Source: Candidatus Thorarchaeota archaeon
GTDB lineage: Archaea > Asgardarchaeota > Thorarchaeia > Thorarchaeales > Thorarchaeaceae
DNA length: 9,824 nt
NCBI GenBank assembly: GCA_016840965.1
Contig: JAEORI010000251.1
Span: 1-9,824 of the forward strand
Direction of reading: 5' to 3'
Position 1 is the first letter of the stretch. Each line of letters starts with the position of its first letter. Made by a program: the position numbers and the translations under genes. Shown piece after piece: positions 1 to 7,445 of the stretch. The notes under the pieces were generated by a model, which did no database searches, was not told where the DNA came from, and was given only the letters and a program-made list of their open reading frames with translations.

Positions 1-247
1 TGAAGATATGGATAAAGCGATTCATCTTGGGCTGAATTGGCCAATGGGACCATTGACTCTGCTTGATTTTGTAGGTCTTGATACAACACTACACATAGCG
101 GATTACTTTTTTGAAGAGTTTAAGGATGGCAAATATAGAGCACCGACTCTGTTGCGCAAAATGGTACGGGCGGGTTGGTATGGCAGGAAATCTGGTATGG
201 GATTCTATGACTATTCCGGAGAAAGGCCTAAACCAAACAGATTCTAA
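1..247 (+). CDS. 3-hydroxyacyl-CoA dehydrogenase, C-terminal fragment (5' end outside window)
   Basis: This is the last 81 or so codons of an NAD-dependent 3-hydroxyacyl-CoA dehydrogenase, which oxidises 3-hydroxyacyl-CoA to 3-ketoacyl-CoA in fatty-acid beta-oxidation or related pathways in the cytosol. The frame is open from base 2 to a TAA at 245-247. The visible part is the C-terminal helical domain: the hallmark LGLNWPMGPLTLLDFVGLD is followed by a run ending LLRKMVRAGWYGRKSGMGFYDY, both highly characteristic of the family. The internal ATG at 8-10 is in the middle of the conserved domain and is not the start. The NAD-binding Rossmann domain and catalytic His/Glu lie upstream, outside the window, so whether the enzyme stands alone or is fused to a hydratase cannot be judged. 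It is followed by a strong terminator-like hairpin. Confidence 0.9.
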   Translation, partial: EDMDKAIHLGLNWPMGPLTLLDFVGLDTTLHIADYFFEEFKDGKYRAPTLLRKMVRAGWYGRKSGMGFYDYSGERPKPNRF

Positions 248-255
248 TGTAATTC

Positions 256-291
256 TGACTGGTCTATATTGACCAGTCATTCTATTCTTTT
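256..291 (+). terminator. Hairpin plus T-rich tail after the dehydrogenase gene
   Basis: TGACTGGTC (256-264) and GACCAGTCA (271-279) form a perfect 9-bp stem with a 6-base loop, TATATT. The T-rich tract TTCTATTCTTTT (280-291) follows directly. It starts 8 bases after the dehydrogenase stop codon. The arrangement matches a bacterial-style intrinsic terminator; in archaea the T tract alone would be expected to suffice. Confidence 0.75.
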
Positions 292-299
292 GCATCAAC

Positions 300-309
300 A
301 AAATACTTA
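300..309 (+). promoter_or_regulatory. Possible TATA-like element for the hydrolase gene
   Basis: The AT-rich stretch AAAATACTTA lies just after the upstream terminator. If it acts as an archaeal TATA box, transcription would begin about 25 bases downstream, near 329, leaving a short leader with the Shine-Dalgarno-like AAGGGTG (333-339) ahead of a TTG start at 346. The motif is weak, and it is called from position and composition only. Confidence 0.3.
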
Positions 310-345
310 GCGATAATCACATTGAAGAAAACAAGGGTGTTTCTT

Positions 346-1188
346 TTGAAATACAAAGAGAGCAAATACATTGGATTTGATGGAACTAGAATGTTCTTGG
401 CACTCTGGCGCCCAGATGATGATAAGCCAAGAGCACTAGTCGTCGCACTGCATGGATTGGGTAGTCATGCAGGAGATATGAAGAGTATTGGGGAGTATCT
501 CTCGGACAGAGGAATTGCTGTCTTTGCACCTGATATGAGAGGCTTTGGGCATTATTCGGGGATAAAAGGACACGTAATGAGTTTTGAAGAATATGTAGAA
601 GATATTCAAAATCTAGTTATGCAAGTAAAAGATCAATATTTGAATAAGATAACATACCTATTTGGCGCATCGTTGGGGGCTACAAATGCGATTCGTTATG
701 TTGCTAAATATCCCAAGGTTGTCGATGGGCTTCTCCTCCAGTGTCCAGCTGTGAGCCAGAACTTGAATATTGGCATTGGTAAACGATTTGTGGGGAATCT
801 ACTCTCTCTCTTGAATGTAAAGAGGTATGTTGATGTTGGTATAGATTATGCAGATGTTTCCAGAAGTCCTGAGAATATTGAGAAACTCGAGAATGATCCA
901 CTTCGAGTAAACCTAGTCACACCACGGTTTGGTATTGAAGCACTGAAAGCAGCAAGAGACTCCTTTCAGGCATCATCAGTAATTACTATGCCTGTGATAA
1001 TTCAGCAAGCTGGAGCTGATAAATTAGTCATTCCTGAGAAGAGCAAGGAATTTTTCGATAATCTGAGTTCATCTGATAAGACATGGAAACTCTATGAAGG
1101 TCTCTATCATCAACTTCATGAAGAACCGGAGAAGGAACAAGTGCTTGGAGATTTATACAACTGGTTAAATAAACGCCTTCCAACCTAG
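346..1188 (+). CDS. Alpha/beta hydrolase, monoacylglycerol lipase-like (Hydrolase_4 / serine aminopeptidase S33)
   Basis: A cytosolic alpha/beta-hydrolase of 280 residues, similar to monoacylglycerol lipases and lysophospholipases that cleave a single acyl ester. In 280-residue numbering, the oxyanion-hole motif HGLGSHAG is near 36-43. The loop following PDMRGFGHYSG near 62-72 is typical of this family. The nucleophile elbow GASLG places the catalytic serine at S109. The acid is D225 in AGADKLVIP and the histidine is H255 in GLYHQLHEEPE. The catalytic triad is therefore complete. There is no signal peptide. I chose TTG at 346 because AAGGGTG lies 6 bases upstream. A TTG at 322 would add eight residues but has no ribosome-binding site. 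The exact substrate cannot be read from sequence. The stop codon overlaps the stop of the convergent Ca2+ ATPase gene. Confidence 0.88.
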   Translation: MKYKESKYIGFDGTRMFLALWRPDDDKPRALVVALHGLGSHAGDMKSIGEYLSDRGIAVFAPDMRGFGHYSGIKGHVMSFEEYVEDIQNLVMQVKDQYLNKITYLFGASLGATNAIRYVAKYPKVVDGLLLQCPAVSQNLNIGIGKRFVGNLLSLLNVKRYVDVGIDYADVSRSPENIEKLENDPLRVNLVTPRFGIEALKAARDSFQASSVITMPVIIQQAGADKLVIPEKSKEFFDNLSSSDKTWKLYEGLYHQLHEEPEKEQVLGDLYNWLNKRLPT

Positions 1189-4004
1189 TCTTTTTTCGAC
1201 TCGCGATGGTGCCCAAAGATTATGTGTGGTGGGATTAGAAACGCAGGGATACATGTCAACAGAATAATACACCAATCAAGCAAGTTTATGGGTACTGTTT
1301 CAAAAAGCATAGCCATTGGTGGGAAGTAAATTGTCGCGAGAGTCAATATTGTTGACAAAAGCACAGCGCCCATAAGCACCTTTGATTTACGCATTTCGGT
1401 CCTCCAAACTGGATGATATTCATCCCTACAATTCCACACAAACATTAGTTCAAAGCATACTACACTAGCAAATACTGCACTTCGTCCATGGGACAAAACA
1501 TAAGCCCAAGAGATTCCAGTTATCGTAGAGATATCGGAATTCCATGTAACAGTTGGACCAGTGATTCCTGGAATCCAACCACCATAAGCCCATAATGACC
1601 ACATGAATACGATAATCGATGACATGAATGCTGTAAAACCAGCTATGACAATGAAAGTAATCATTCCACGATCCATCATTTTGGCACCTGGTTTTCGAGG
1701 AGGTCTATCCAGTACTCCAGACTCAGGGGGGTCGACTCCAAGCGCCAGAGCTGGAAAACCATCGGTCGCTAAATTAAGCCAAAGTATCTGAATCGCTGTT
1801 ATTGGCAGCGGCAAGCCAAGCATAACGACAGTGAAGATTAGGAAGACTTCATCAAAGTTTGCAGCCAATAAGAACCGTACAAATTTTCTAATGTTTGAGT
1901 AGATCTCACGACCCTTCTCTACTGCAGAAACTATAGTGGCAAAGTTATCATCTGTAAGGATTACATCCGACGCTTCTTTAGTCACATCAGCTCCTCGAAT
2001 ACCCATGGCGATGCCAACATCTGCAGTCTTGATTGCAGGTGCATCATTAACTCCATCTCCAGTCATTGCAACAACTTGAGAATGTGATTTTAAAGCGCTC
2101 ACAATCTGCAGTTTGTGCTCAGGAGCAACCCTTGCAAATACATTACAACGTCGAACCACATCTTGAAACTTGTTGGGAGGTAAATCATCCAATTCAGCAC
2201 CACTAAAGACCTCCCCATCAACATCAATCAATCCCACATCTCTAGCGATTGCTCGTGCAGTGAGCATGTGATCGCCAGTAATCATTATCGGTCGAATTCC
2301 AGCGATTTTACATATTTTTATGGCATCACGAACTTCATCTCGAGGAGGGTCAATCATCCCAATCAACCCAACAAATATGAGATTCCGTTCCACTTTTTCT
2401 GGCTCCCAATCAGGTATCTCGGTTTCTAATGGACGATACGCGAAAGCTAGAACCCTAAGAGCAGCTTCTGCAAATCCAGCGTTTATGTGGATTATAGTCT
2501 CTCTCTCTTCATGGGTTAATTCTCTTATGTCATCATTTTCATATATGTGAGTACAAAGCGGGAGAAGAACTTCTGGGGCTCCTTTTGAATTCGCAACGAG
2601 GCTTCCATCTTCATCACGAATGATTGATGTCATTCGCTTTCTTGCAGAGTCAAAGGAAATCTCGGTTATTTCCGAATTGCGAGATAATGTAGCGTGATGT
2701 GAAAGTCCAGCTTTTTCTGCAAGAACGAGAAGAGCTCCTTCAGTTGGATCACCTACAACACTCCAATCAGCTTTCCGCGATGGATCAGGTTGCAACACAG
2801 AGTTGGAGCATAGCTGTCCGATTTCAAGCAATTTGACAACATGTGGGTCTCCCATCACACCATAATCCTCACTCGCGCGAGTAAATTTGCCAGACCTATT
2901 ATATCCCACCCCAGAAACAGAGATGGTCATCCCATTTACAAACAATGTTGTTGCAGTCATCTCATTTTTTGTGATAGTCCCCGTCTTGTCTGAACAGATT
3001 ATAGTTGTAGAACCCAACGTTTCCACTGAAGGAAGTCTTCTGACAATGGCATTCCGAGCTACCATTCTTTGTACGCCTATCGCGAGAGTTATTGTAACGA
3101 CAGCGGGTAAGCCTTCTGGAATTGCAGAAACAGCAAGCGCAATGGCTGCTAGTAACGCCTCCATGAATGTTTCCGCAGCACTCTTTAGAACTTCAGCACC
3201 AAAGACTATGATACATAGAAAAATGATGAGAATTCCGAGCTTCTTTCCAAGATCCTCCAAGTCAATTTGCAGAGGAGTCATTGTTTTTTCACTTACTTGA
3301 ACTAGTTCAGCAATTTTCCCAAACTGGGTTCTCATACCTGTTGAAACAACTACTGCCTGACCTTTCCCTGCAGTGATAGTAGTACCTTGGAAAACCATGT
3401 TCTTCATGTCGCCTACCACAGGCTTACGAAGATGAATCGGGTCACTCATCTTTCGAACAGCGACTGACTCTCCTGTTAGTGGAGCTTCATCAGCCGATAA
3501 GCCTACAGCATAAATAACTCTCCCATCAGCTGGAATTAGGTCTCCAGCCTCAAAGCCGAGCAAGTCACCTGGAACAACATCTCGAGCATCAATATCAGTC
3601 CAAAGGCCATTTCGCATTACTCGGGCTTTAGGAGCAGCCATTTCTTTCAGGGCTTCAAGTGCTTTTTCAGACTTGTATTCCTGTACAAAACCAAAGATGG
3701 CATTGAAGACCACAATCGCAGATATGACAATAGCATCAATTACTCCACTTTCATGGTCAGATGCTCCAGCAGACAAAACAGTGGTAAGTAGTGAAATAAC
3801 AATTGCAATGAGTAGAATAATCACCATAGGATCCATAAATTGGTTAAGAAACATACGTAGGGGATTAATACCCCCAGTTTCAACAAGCTCGTTTGGCCCA
3901 TATTCCTTGAGTCTATCCTTTGCCTCTTCACTGGAAAGACCGTTAGGTGATGAATCAAGACGTGTTAGTACGTGTTCAACGTCGTTACTATACCATTCAG
4001 TCAT
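1185..4004 (-). CDS. P-type Ca2+-transporting ATPase (type IIA, SERCA-like)
   Basis: A full-length 939-residue cation pump that uses ATP to export Ca2+ across the cell membrane. Visible in order: the N-terminal cation ATPase domain (about 1-75); the actuator motif TGES (177-180); M4 with AIPEGLP around 294-300; the phosphorylation motif DKTGT with D339; the nucleotide-binding KGAPE (474-478); TGD (576-578); and the hinge TGDGVNDAP (648-656). About ten membrane segments are expected, M1 near 60-77 through M10 near 909-927. By alignment to SERCA, the Ca2+ ligands appear complete: E297 in M4, N716 and E719 in M5, N744, T747 and D748 in M6, and E852 in M8. That suggests two Ca2+ sites as in SERCA, rather than one as in plasma-membrane pumps. 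ATG at 4004 has GGAG eight bases upstream. H+ countertransport or a different cation cannot be excluded. Confidence 0.93.
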   Translation of the reverse strand: MTEWYSNDVEHVLTRLDSSPNGLSSEEAKDRLKEYGPNELVETGGINPLRMFLNQFMDPMVIILLIAIVISLLTTVLSAGASDHESGVIDAIVISAIVVFNAIFGFVQEYKSEKALEALKEMAAPKARVMRNGLWTDIDARDVVPGDLLGFEAGDLIPADGRVIYAVGLSADEAPLTGESVAVRKMSDPIHLRKPVVGDMKNMVFQGTTITAGKGQAVVVSTGMRTQFGKIAELVQVSEKTMTPLQIDLEDLGKKLGILIIFLCIIVFGAEVLKSAAETFMEALLAAIALAVSAIPEGLPAVVTITLAIGVQRMVARNAIVRRLPSVETLGSTTIICSDKTGTITKNEMTATTLFVNGMTISVSGVGYNRSGKFTRASEDYGVMGDPHVVKLLEIGQLCSNSVLQPDPSRKADWSVVGDPTEGALLVLAEKAGLSHHATLSRNSEITEISFDSARKRMTSIIRDEDGSLVANSKGAPEVLLPLCTHIYENDDIRELTHEERETIIHINAGFAEAALRVLAFAYRPLETEIPDWEPEKVERNLIFVGLIGMIDPPRDEVRDAIKICKIAGIRPIMITGDHMLTARAIARDVGLIDVDGEVFSGAELDDLPPNKFQDVVRRCNVFARVAPEHKLQIVSALKSHSQVVAMTGDGVNDAPAIKTADVGIAMGIRGADVTKEASDVILTDDNFATIVSAVEKGREIYSNIRKFVRFLLAANFDEVFLIFTVVMLGLPLPITAIQILWLNLATDGFPALALGVDPPESGVLDRPPRKPGAKMMDRGMITFIVIAGFTAFMSSIIVFMWSLWAYGGWIPGITGPTVTWNSDISTITGISWAYVLSHGRSAVFASVVCFELMFVWNCRDEYHPVWRTEMRKSKVLMGAVLLSTILTLATIYFPPMAMLFETVPINLLDWCIILLTCIPAFLIPPHIIFGHHRESKKD
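1189..1196 (+). terminator. Oligo-T tract after the hydrolase gene
   Basis: TCTTTTTT begins at the base after the hydrolase stop codon, and such T runs are sufficient for archaeal termination. It lies inside the last codons of the convergent ATPase gene, where it encodes the lysines of the C-terminal SKKD. The dual use makes the assignment plausible rather than certain. Confidence 0.4.
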
Positions 4005-4010
4005 TTTGAA

Positions 4011-4042
4011 TACTCCGAGTGCGAAGGGAATTCTACTCCGAG
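4011..4042. repeat. Two 9-bp direct repeats (TACTCCGAG) between divergent genes
   Basis: TACTCCGAG occurs at 4011-4019 and again at 4034-4042, 23 bases apart, in the very short space between the Ca2+ ATPase start (4004, minus) and the first plausible start of the divergent gene (4043). Read on the minus strand, the nearer copy supplies the GGAG ribosome-binding site of the ATPase. The second copy has no such role and may be part of an operator, or coincidence. Confidence 0.4.
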
Positions 4043-4171
4043 ATGGTTATGACCGCAAAGTACCAGAACAAAAACCTATCGGAGTTGGTAAAATCACAAT
4101 TCGAAAATATTAAAGATAATCTGGAAGCGAGATTAATATCGTATCAAAAAGGTGATGAGTTTGTCGGAAAA
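4043..4171 (+). pseudogene. Out-of-frame N-terminal segment of the YkgJ-family gene (possible frameshift)
   Basis: This stretch is open in a different frame from the cysteine-cluster protein that follows. It encodes about 43 residues that look like genuine protein: an amphipathic charged helix containing NLSELVKSQFENIKDNLEAR, then YQKGDEFVGK. If one base is dropped from the A-run at 4168-4171, the frame continues as GDEFVGK-SKYSFKC into the first cysteine motif, giving a 245-residue protein. Left uncorrected, this frame runs on to a stop at 4235-4237 with unremarkable sequence. The downstream frame is closed by a TAA at 4134-4136. The candidates are a sequencing or assembly indel, a real frameshift mutation, programmed frameshifting, or a short overlapping leader ORF. 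ATGs at 4043 and 4049 are possible starts, neither with a strong ribosome-binding site. Confidence 0.5.
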
Positions 4172-4781
4172 GTCGAAGTACAGTTTCAAATGCTTAGAGA
4201 GCAAATGCGATACAAAAGCATGTCATATCAGACCTAGAGTTGGAGTAACAATTAGCGATCTTGCCCGGTGGATGAATCAGGGATATATAATGAATATCCT
4301 TCCAGGCATCACAATTCACATGCCAGAAACTGAGAAGGACTCTTTCTACATCGAAACAGCTAGAAAACCTCTTGATAGTGATTCAGAATCAACTGCATGT
4401 GTATTTTATAACGAACAGGCAAATGCTTGTGAAATAAGATATAGCAGACCGATCTCATGCCAAACATTTCCACTCGAATTCAATGGTGAAAAGTACGTCT
4501 TAAGCAGTAAGGACTGTCCGGGCGTGGGACAAGGAGATGTGAGCAAGGAAGCACTTCAAGATGCTAGAAAGTTAGCAGAGCAAGAATATAAAGAGCGGAT
4601 TGAAACCACCGCTGCACTTCCTGCAGTCTACTCTGTGATGATGAGTCAAATGATAAGACAATCAGCAGAGGCAATGCAAAATCTTTCAGAGGAAGACCGC
4701 AAGAAGATGGATGAGATTATTACAAAGTCAAGAGGGGAACCAGCACCTGAAGAGAGTTCATCTAATGATCAATCAGGATGA
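4152..4781 (+). CDS. YkgJ-type cysteine-cluster protein (putative zinc- or iron-chelating)
   Basis: A 209-residue protein of the YkgJ / CxxCxxCC family, soluble and thought to bind a metal ion or Fe-S cluster; no reaction is firmly established for the family. Seven cysteines follow the family layout. The first set is C14, C19 and C24 in FKCLESKCDTKACH. The second is C83, C93 and C103, in the pattern C-VFY...-C-EIRYSRPIS-C-QTFP. The last is C122 in DCPG. The first cluster is looser than the usual CxxCxxCC, and a histidine (H25) replaces the last cysteine. Residues 130-209 are a charged helical tail. Starts in this frame are GTG at 4152 and ATG at 4155, but GGTG abuts the ATG, leaving no spacing for ribosome binding. 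The true N-terminus probably lies in the frame upstream (4043-4171). The gene is divergent from the Ca2+ pump and overlaps the convergent peptidase gene by 20 bp. Confidence 0.78.
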   Translation: MMSLSEKSKYSFKCLESKCDTKACHIRPRVGVTISDLARWMNQGYIMNILPGITIHMPETEKDSFYIETARKPLDSDSESTACVFYNEQANACEIRYSRPISCQTFPLEFNGEKYVLSSKDCPGVGQGDVSKEALQDARKLAEQEYKERIETTAALPAVYSVMMSQMIRQSAEAMQNLSEEDRKKMDEIITKSRGEPAPEESSSNDQSG

Positions 4782-5871
4782 GGTTTCTGGGCATAAAGGT
4801 TAGCAGCTCGAGCCTATTCTCACGAATACACACCAACTCCTCAATTCTAATTCCGAACCGCCCTTCCAAATAAATCCCAGGCTCAATACTATGACACATA
4901 CCAGGCTGTAGTTCTTTTGAGTTGCCCCTTACTAAGTAAGGAGGTTCATGAATCTCGAGACCGATTCCGTGCCCAAGGCGATGAGTAAAGAATTCACCAT
5001 ATCCAGCATCATCGATTACTCGACGTGCAATACCGTCAGCAGTTCCACACGACATTCCCGGCATAATATGTTTAAGAGCTGTTTCTAGAGCGCGAAGAAC
5101 CGTTGAATAAACTTGTTCAATTTCCTCGGTCAAGTCACCTGCGATACCCACTCTAGTCATATCCGTGTTGTAGCCACTCAATGAACAACCACAATCCATC
5201 AGGACTACATCACCTTTCCTCAATTCACGATTTCCAGATTCGGCATGTGGAAGAGCGGTTTTCTCACCGAATTGAACAGCTGCAAATGTAGGAATTGCGC
5301 TATTGCGACGGATTTCATCCTGAACTATCCGCTGAACTTCAAGTTCAGTCATTCCCAACCTTGTTTCACGAAATGCACTATTGACCGCATTACTGATTAT
5401 TTCGCCAGCCCGCTTCATCAACTCAATTTCTTTTTCTGATTTTTTAAGACGCATGGAGTTAATCATAGGACTCAATGAAGCAGATTTATTGAAACCACCC
5501 ATAGCATTTTCAAGTGCCCAATATACACCGAGGGGAGTAACATCATCAAGAAGGACTGACAATCCTTTGTTCTTTCCTCCAACGAGATTGGATACGATTG
5601 CATAAGGATTTTCATCTTCAGCCCAAGATGTAAATTTCTTAATCCAAGTATTGGAACGATGATTTGCAACTTCAAATGCAGGAGCAATGATTTGGGTTTC
5701 TGAGTCCTTCATTATCAAAAGAGCAAGAAGTCGTTCACGCATCTCATATTTGAACCCTGTCAAGTACTGGAAACTTGGTCCAGGAGTAAGGAGTGCGAAA
5801 TCAAAATTGGACGTTTCGAGATATTTGTGAACTTCTTCGATTCTCTTCCTGTAAACAGATTCATCGAGCAT
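4762..5871 (-). CDS. Xaa-Pro dipeptidase / aminopeptidase family M24
   Basis: A 369-residue cytosolic metallopeptidase with the two-domain layout of prolidases: an N-terminal creatinase-like domain (about 5-140) and a C-terminal pita-bread catalytic domain (about 148-360). It would release N-terminal residues preceding proline, helping recycle peptides. The five dinuclear-metal ligands are all present: D226 in LMDCG, D237 in YNTDMTR, H301 in LGHGIGLEIHEPP, E330 in SIEPGIY and E344 in IRIEELV. The accessory histidines H209 (LPHAESG) and H308 are also conserved. Its length matches PepQ-type enzymes of about 350-370 residues. ATG at 5871 is the first start, with only a weak GAG-type ribosome-binding site. 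The gene is divergent from the MFS gene, with a 49-bp gap. Dipeptidase versus aminopeptidase specificity cannot be settled from sequence. Confidence 0.9.
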   Translation of the reverse strand: MLDESVYRKRIEEVHKYLETSNFDFALLTPGPSFQYLTGFKYEMRERLLALLIMKDSETQIIAPAFEVANHRSNTWIKKFTSWAEDENPYAIVSNLVGGKNKGLSVLLDDVTPLGVYWALENAMGGFNKSASLSPMINSMRLKKSEKEIELMKRAGEIISNAVNSAFRETRLGMTELEVQRIVQDEIRRNSAIPTFAAVQFGEKTALPHAESGNRELRKGDVVLMDCGCSLSGYNTDMTRVGIAGDLTEEIEQVYSTVLRALETALKHIMPGMSCGTADGIARRVIDDAGYGEFFTHRLGHGIGLEIHEPPYLVRGNSKELQPGMCHSIEPGIYLEGRFGIRIEELVCIRENRLELLTFMPRNLILIDH

Positions 5872-5920
5872 TTGTACGCTCTCACAACCAAAGAAATGAT
5901 AGAAGCCTTTCTACATAACA

Positions 5921-7378
5921 ATGCCGGTCAAATCATTAGGTATAGCAGGAACTAGAGTTAATAGGAGGACCAAGAGCCTTCGAGAAACAGGAATGACCGA
6001 AGCTGAAACTACAGCAAAGAAAAATGAAGCTCGACGGCTTCCATCTCGAGCATATCTCGTAGGTGCGTTAACTCAGTTTGCAGTAGGTTTGCATTCGCCA
6101 TTCCTTCAAGCATATCTGATTGATATGCAAGTAGCTCTAAGAGGAGTACAGAATTTTATTGAACAAGGTGCATTTCGTAGCGTTGGAAATGTGGCACCAA
6201 CGGTTCTCCAACCTGTTTGGGGTGCAGCATCTGATAGAGCAAGCAACACAAAGGCTTTCGTTGCATTTGGTACAATGACAGGACTCCTTGTTGTGTATAT
6301 GTTCTTGTGGGCATCAACACCACTTGAGATGATTATTCTTTATGCAATTCAATCGATTCTTTTCAGTATACAAATACCAACATGGCTTTCACTAGTGGGT
6401 GGATTGATGGATGAAAGAAACAGAGGAAGTGAGTTGGGCAAGCTGGGTCTAGCAACAAACATCGCCTCGTTTTCTGCCACACTGATTTCTGGTTTCATCG
6501 CGGTATTACCGACACTTGCGCCCCTCCTTCGGAATCTGTTCGGACCTCTTGGGCTCCTGCTATTCCCACTTCAAATGGATGAACAGACATTCAGAGTTGC
6601 ATACTATGGTCCGTTCTTCTTTACTGCAATTGTAGGAATCATTGCCTCTCTGTTGTCACTAACAATCAAAGAACATCCCAAAATTAATGATAAGACAAAG
6701 AAATTCCCTCCGATCCATCGGTTGTTATCACGATCTGGGGAGTTTCGAAGATTTTGTTTCATTGCGGTTTTCTTTTCATTTGCAATGTCTATGGCATGGC
6801 CTTTCTTCATAGTTGTACAGAAATCATGGTTGAATAATACCAATCTCGAAATAGCAATTGCTTCAGCAGTTATGACTATATCAATCATAATTTTCACCAT
6901 ACCATTTGGTAGACTTAGTGATAAAATAGGTAGAAAACCATTAATCCTTCTTGGAAGGGGTTTTCTTTTTCTTGTACCTATAATGTACGCATTTGCTCAA
7001 AATGTATACTATGTCTATGCGGCTAATGTTCTAGCTGGATTTTGTACAGCATCAGGGATGAATGCAATTACTGCGTACATTTACGACATATCACCAGAGG
7101 ATGAGAGGGCATCCCATCTTGCAGTCTATAACACATTTATTGGAATTGTCTATCTTATTGGCACATTGATTGCCGGATTCCTTGGACAGACTATCTTTGA
7201 GTTATTTGGCGATGCTAGATTTTCAGTCTTCCTCATGCTTGTATTGAGTGGAGTTCTGAGATTCTTTTCCTCATTCCTATATCTTATGGTGAAGGAACCA
7301 AAGGAGTACTCGACTACTTTATGGCTCGAACTTCGAGCACGTCTACCTGGTAAACGTCATGATGCGGACTTTGTATAA
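5921..7378 (+). CDS. Major facilitator superfamily transporter, substrate unknown
   Basis: A polytopic membrane transporter of 485 residues, consistent with the twelve-helix MFS fold that moves small solutes using ion gradients. The most diagnostic feature is GRLSDKIGRK (330-339) in the loop between helices 8 and 9, the classic MFS signature. A weaker equivalent, GAASDRASNTK (101-111), lies between helices 2 and 3. The halves are joined by a basic linker (about 250-275), and the C-terminus (about 460-485) is cytoplasmic and basic. The stretch between helices 5 and 6 (about 193-228) is long, with LLRNLFGPLGLLLF. Substrate is unknown; sugar or drug export are both possible. The start is uncertain: ATG at 5921 has no clear ribosome-binding site, and ATG at 5993 would remove 24 basic residues. 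PadR-type regulators often control exporters, and one is encoded 67 bp downstream. Confidence 0.85.
   Translation: MPVKSLGIAGTRVNRRTKSLRETGMTEAETTAKKNEARRLPSRAYLVGALTQFAVGLHSPFLQAYLIDMQVALRGVQNFIEQGAFRSVGNVAPTVLQPVWGAASDRASNTKAFVAFGTMTGLLVVYMFLWASTPLEMIILYAIQSILFSIQIPTWLSLVGGLMDERNRGSELGKLGLATNIASFSATLISGFIAVLPTLAPLLRNLFGPLGLLLFPLQMDEQTFRVAYYGPFFFTAIVGIIASLLSLTIKEHPKINDKTKKFPPIHRLLSRSGEFRRFCFIAVFFSFAMSMAWPFFIVVQKSWLNNTNLEIAIASAVMTISIIIFTIPFGRLSDKIGRKPLILLGRGFLFLVPIMYAFAQNVYYVYAANVLAGFCTASGMNAITAYIYDISPEDERASHLAVYNTFIGIVYLIGTLIAGFLGQTIFELFGDARFSVFLMLVLSGVLRFFSSFLYLMVKEPKEYSTTLWLELRARLPGKRHDADFV
7324..7338. repeat. Perfect 7-bp inverted repeat upstream of the padR promoter
   Basis: GCTCGAA (7324-7330) and TTCGAGC (7332-7338) form a perfect dyad around one central base. 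It lies inside the last codons of the MFS gene, 35 bases before the TATA-like box that precedes the padR-like gene. It could be an operator for the local regulator, or chance within Leu-Glu-Leu-Arg-Ala codons. It does not resemble the ATGT-N8-ACAT operator known for some PadR proteins. Confidence 0.3.
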
Positions 7379-7381
7379 AAT
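7374..7381 (+). promoter_or_regulatory. TATA box of the padR-HAAS-PK_C operon
   Basis: TATAAAAT overlaps the MFS stop codon and is the best archaeal TATA-box match I found in the window. A transcript starting about 25 bases downstream, near 7400-7405, would carry a leader of roughly 40 bases before the TTG start at 7446. This separates the three-gene operon from the MFS gene, although read-through from the MFS gene remains possible. Confidence 0.5.
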
Positions 7382-7445
7382 AGGATAAACTTAAGGAGAT
7401 GTATTAGAATCCTCATCGCCGAATAATTAAGAGGAATGCATTAGC

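Noticed and set aside
2887..3300. A 137-codon plus-strand frame opposite the ATPase phosphorylation region
   Set aside because: It mirrors conserved ATPase sequence and has no domain, ribosome-binding site or promoter of its own.
3673..4113. A long open frame on the plus strand, antisense to the Ca2+ pump N-terminus
   Set aside because: Its translation has no recognisable domain, and the minus strand encodes a fully conserved P-type ATPase here. It is a shadow frame.
5963..5968. A perfect AGGAGG, as if a ribosome-binding site for an internal MFS start
   Set aside because: No ATG, GTG or TTG lies 4-13 bases downstream; the next ATG (5993) is 24 bases away. It reads as two Arg codons.
7396..7445. 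A possible short leader peptide (ATG at 7398) before padR
   Set aside because: It runs only two codons (ATG TAT TAG), and the region shows no stable alternative hairpins by eye.
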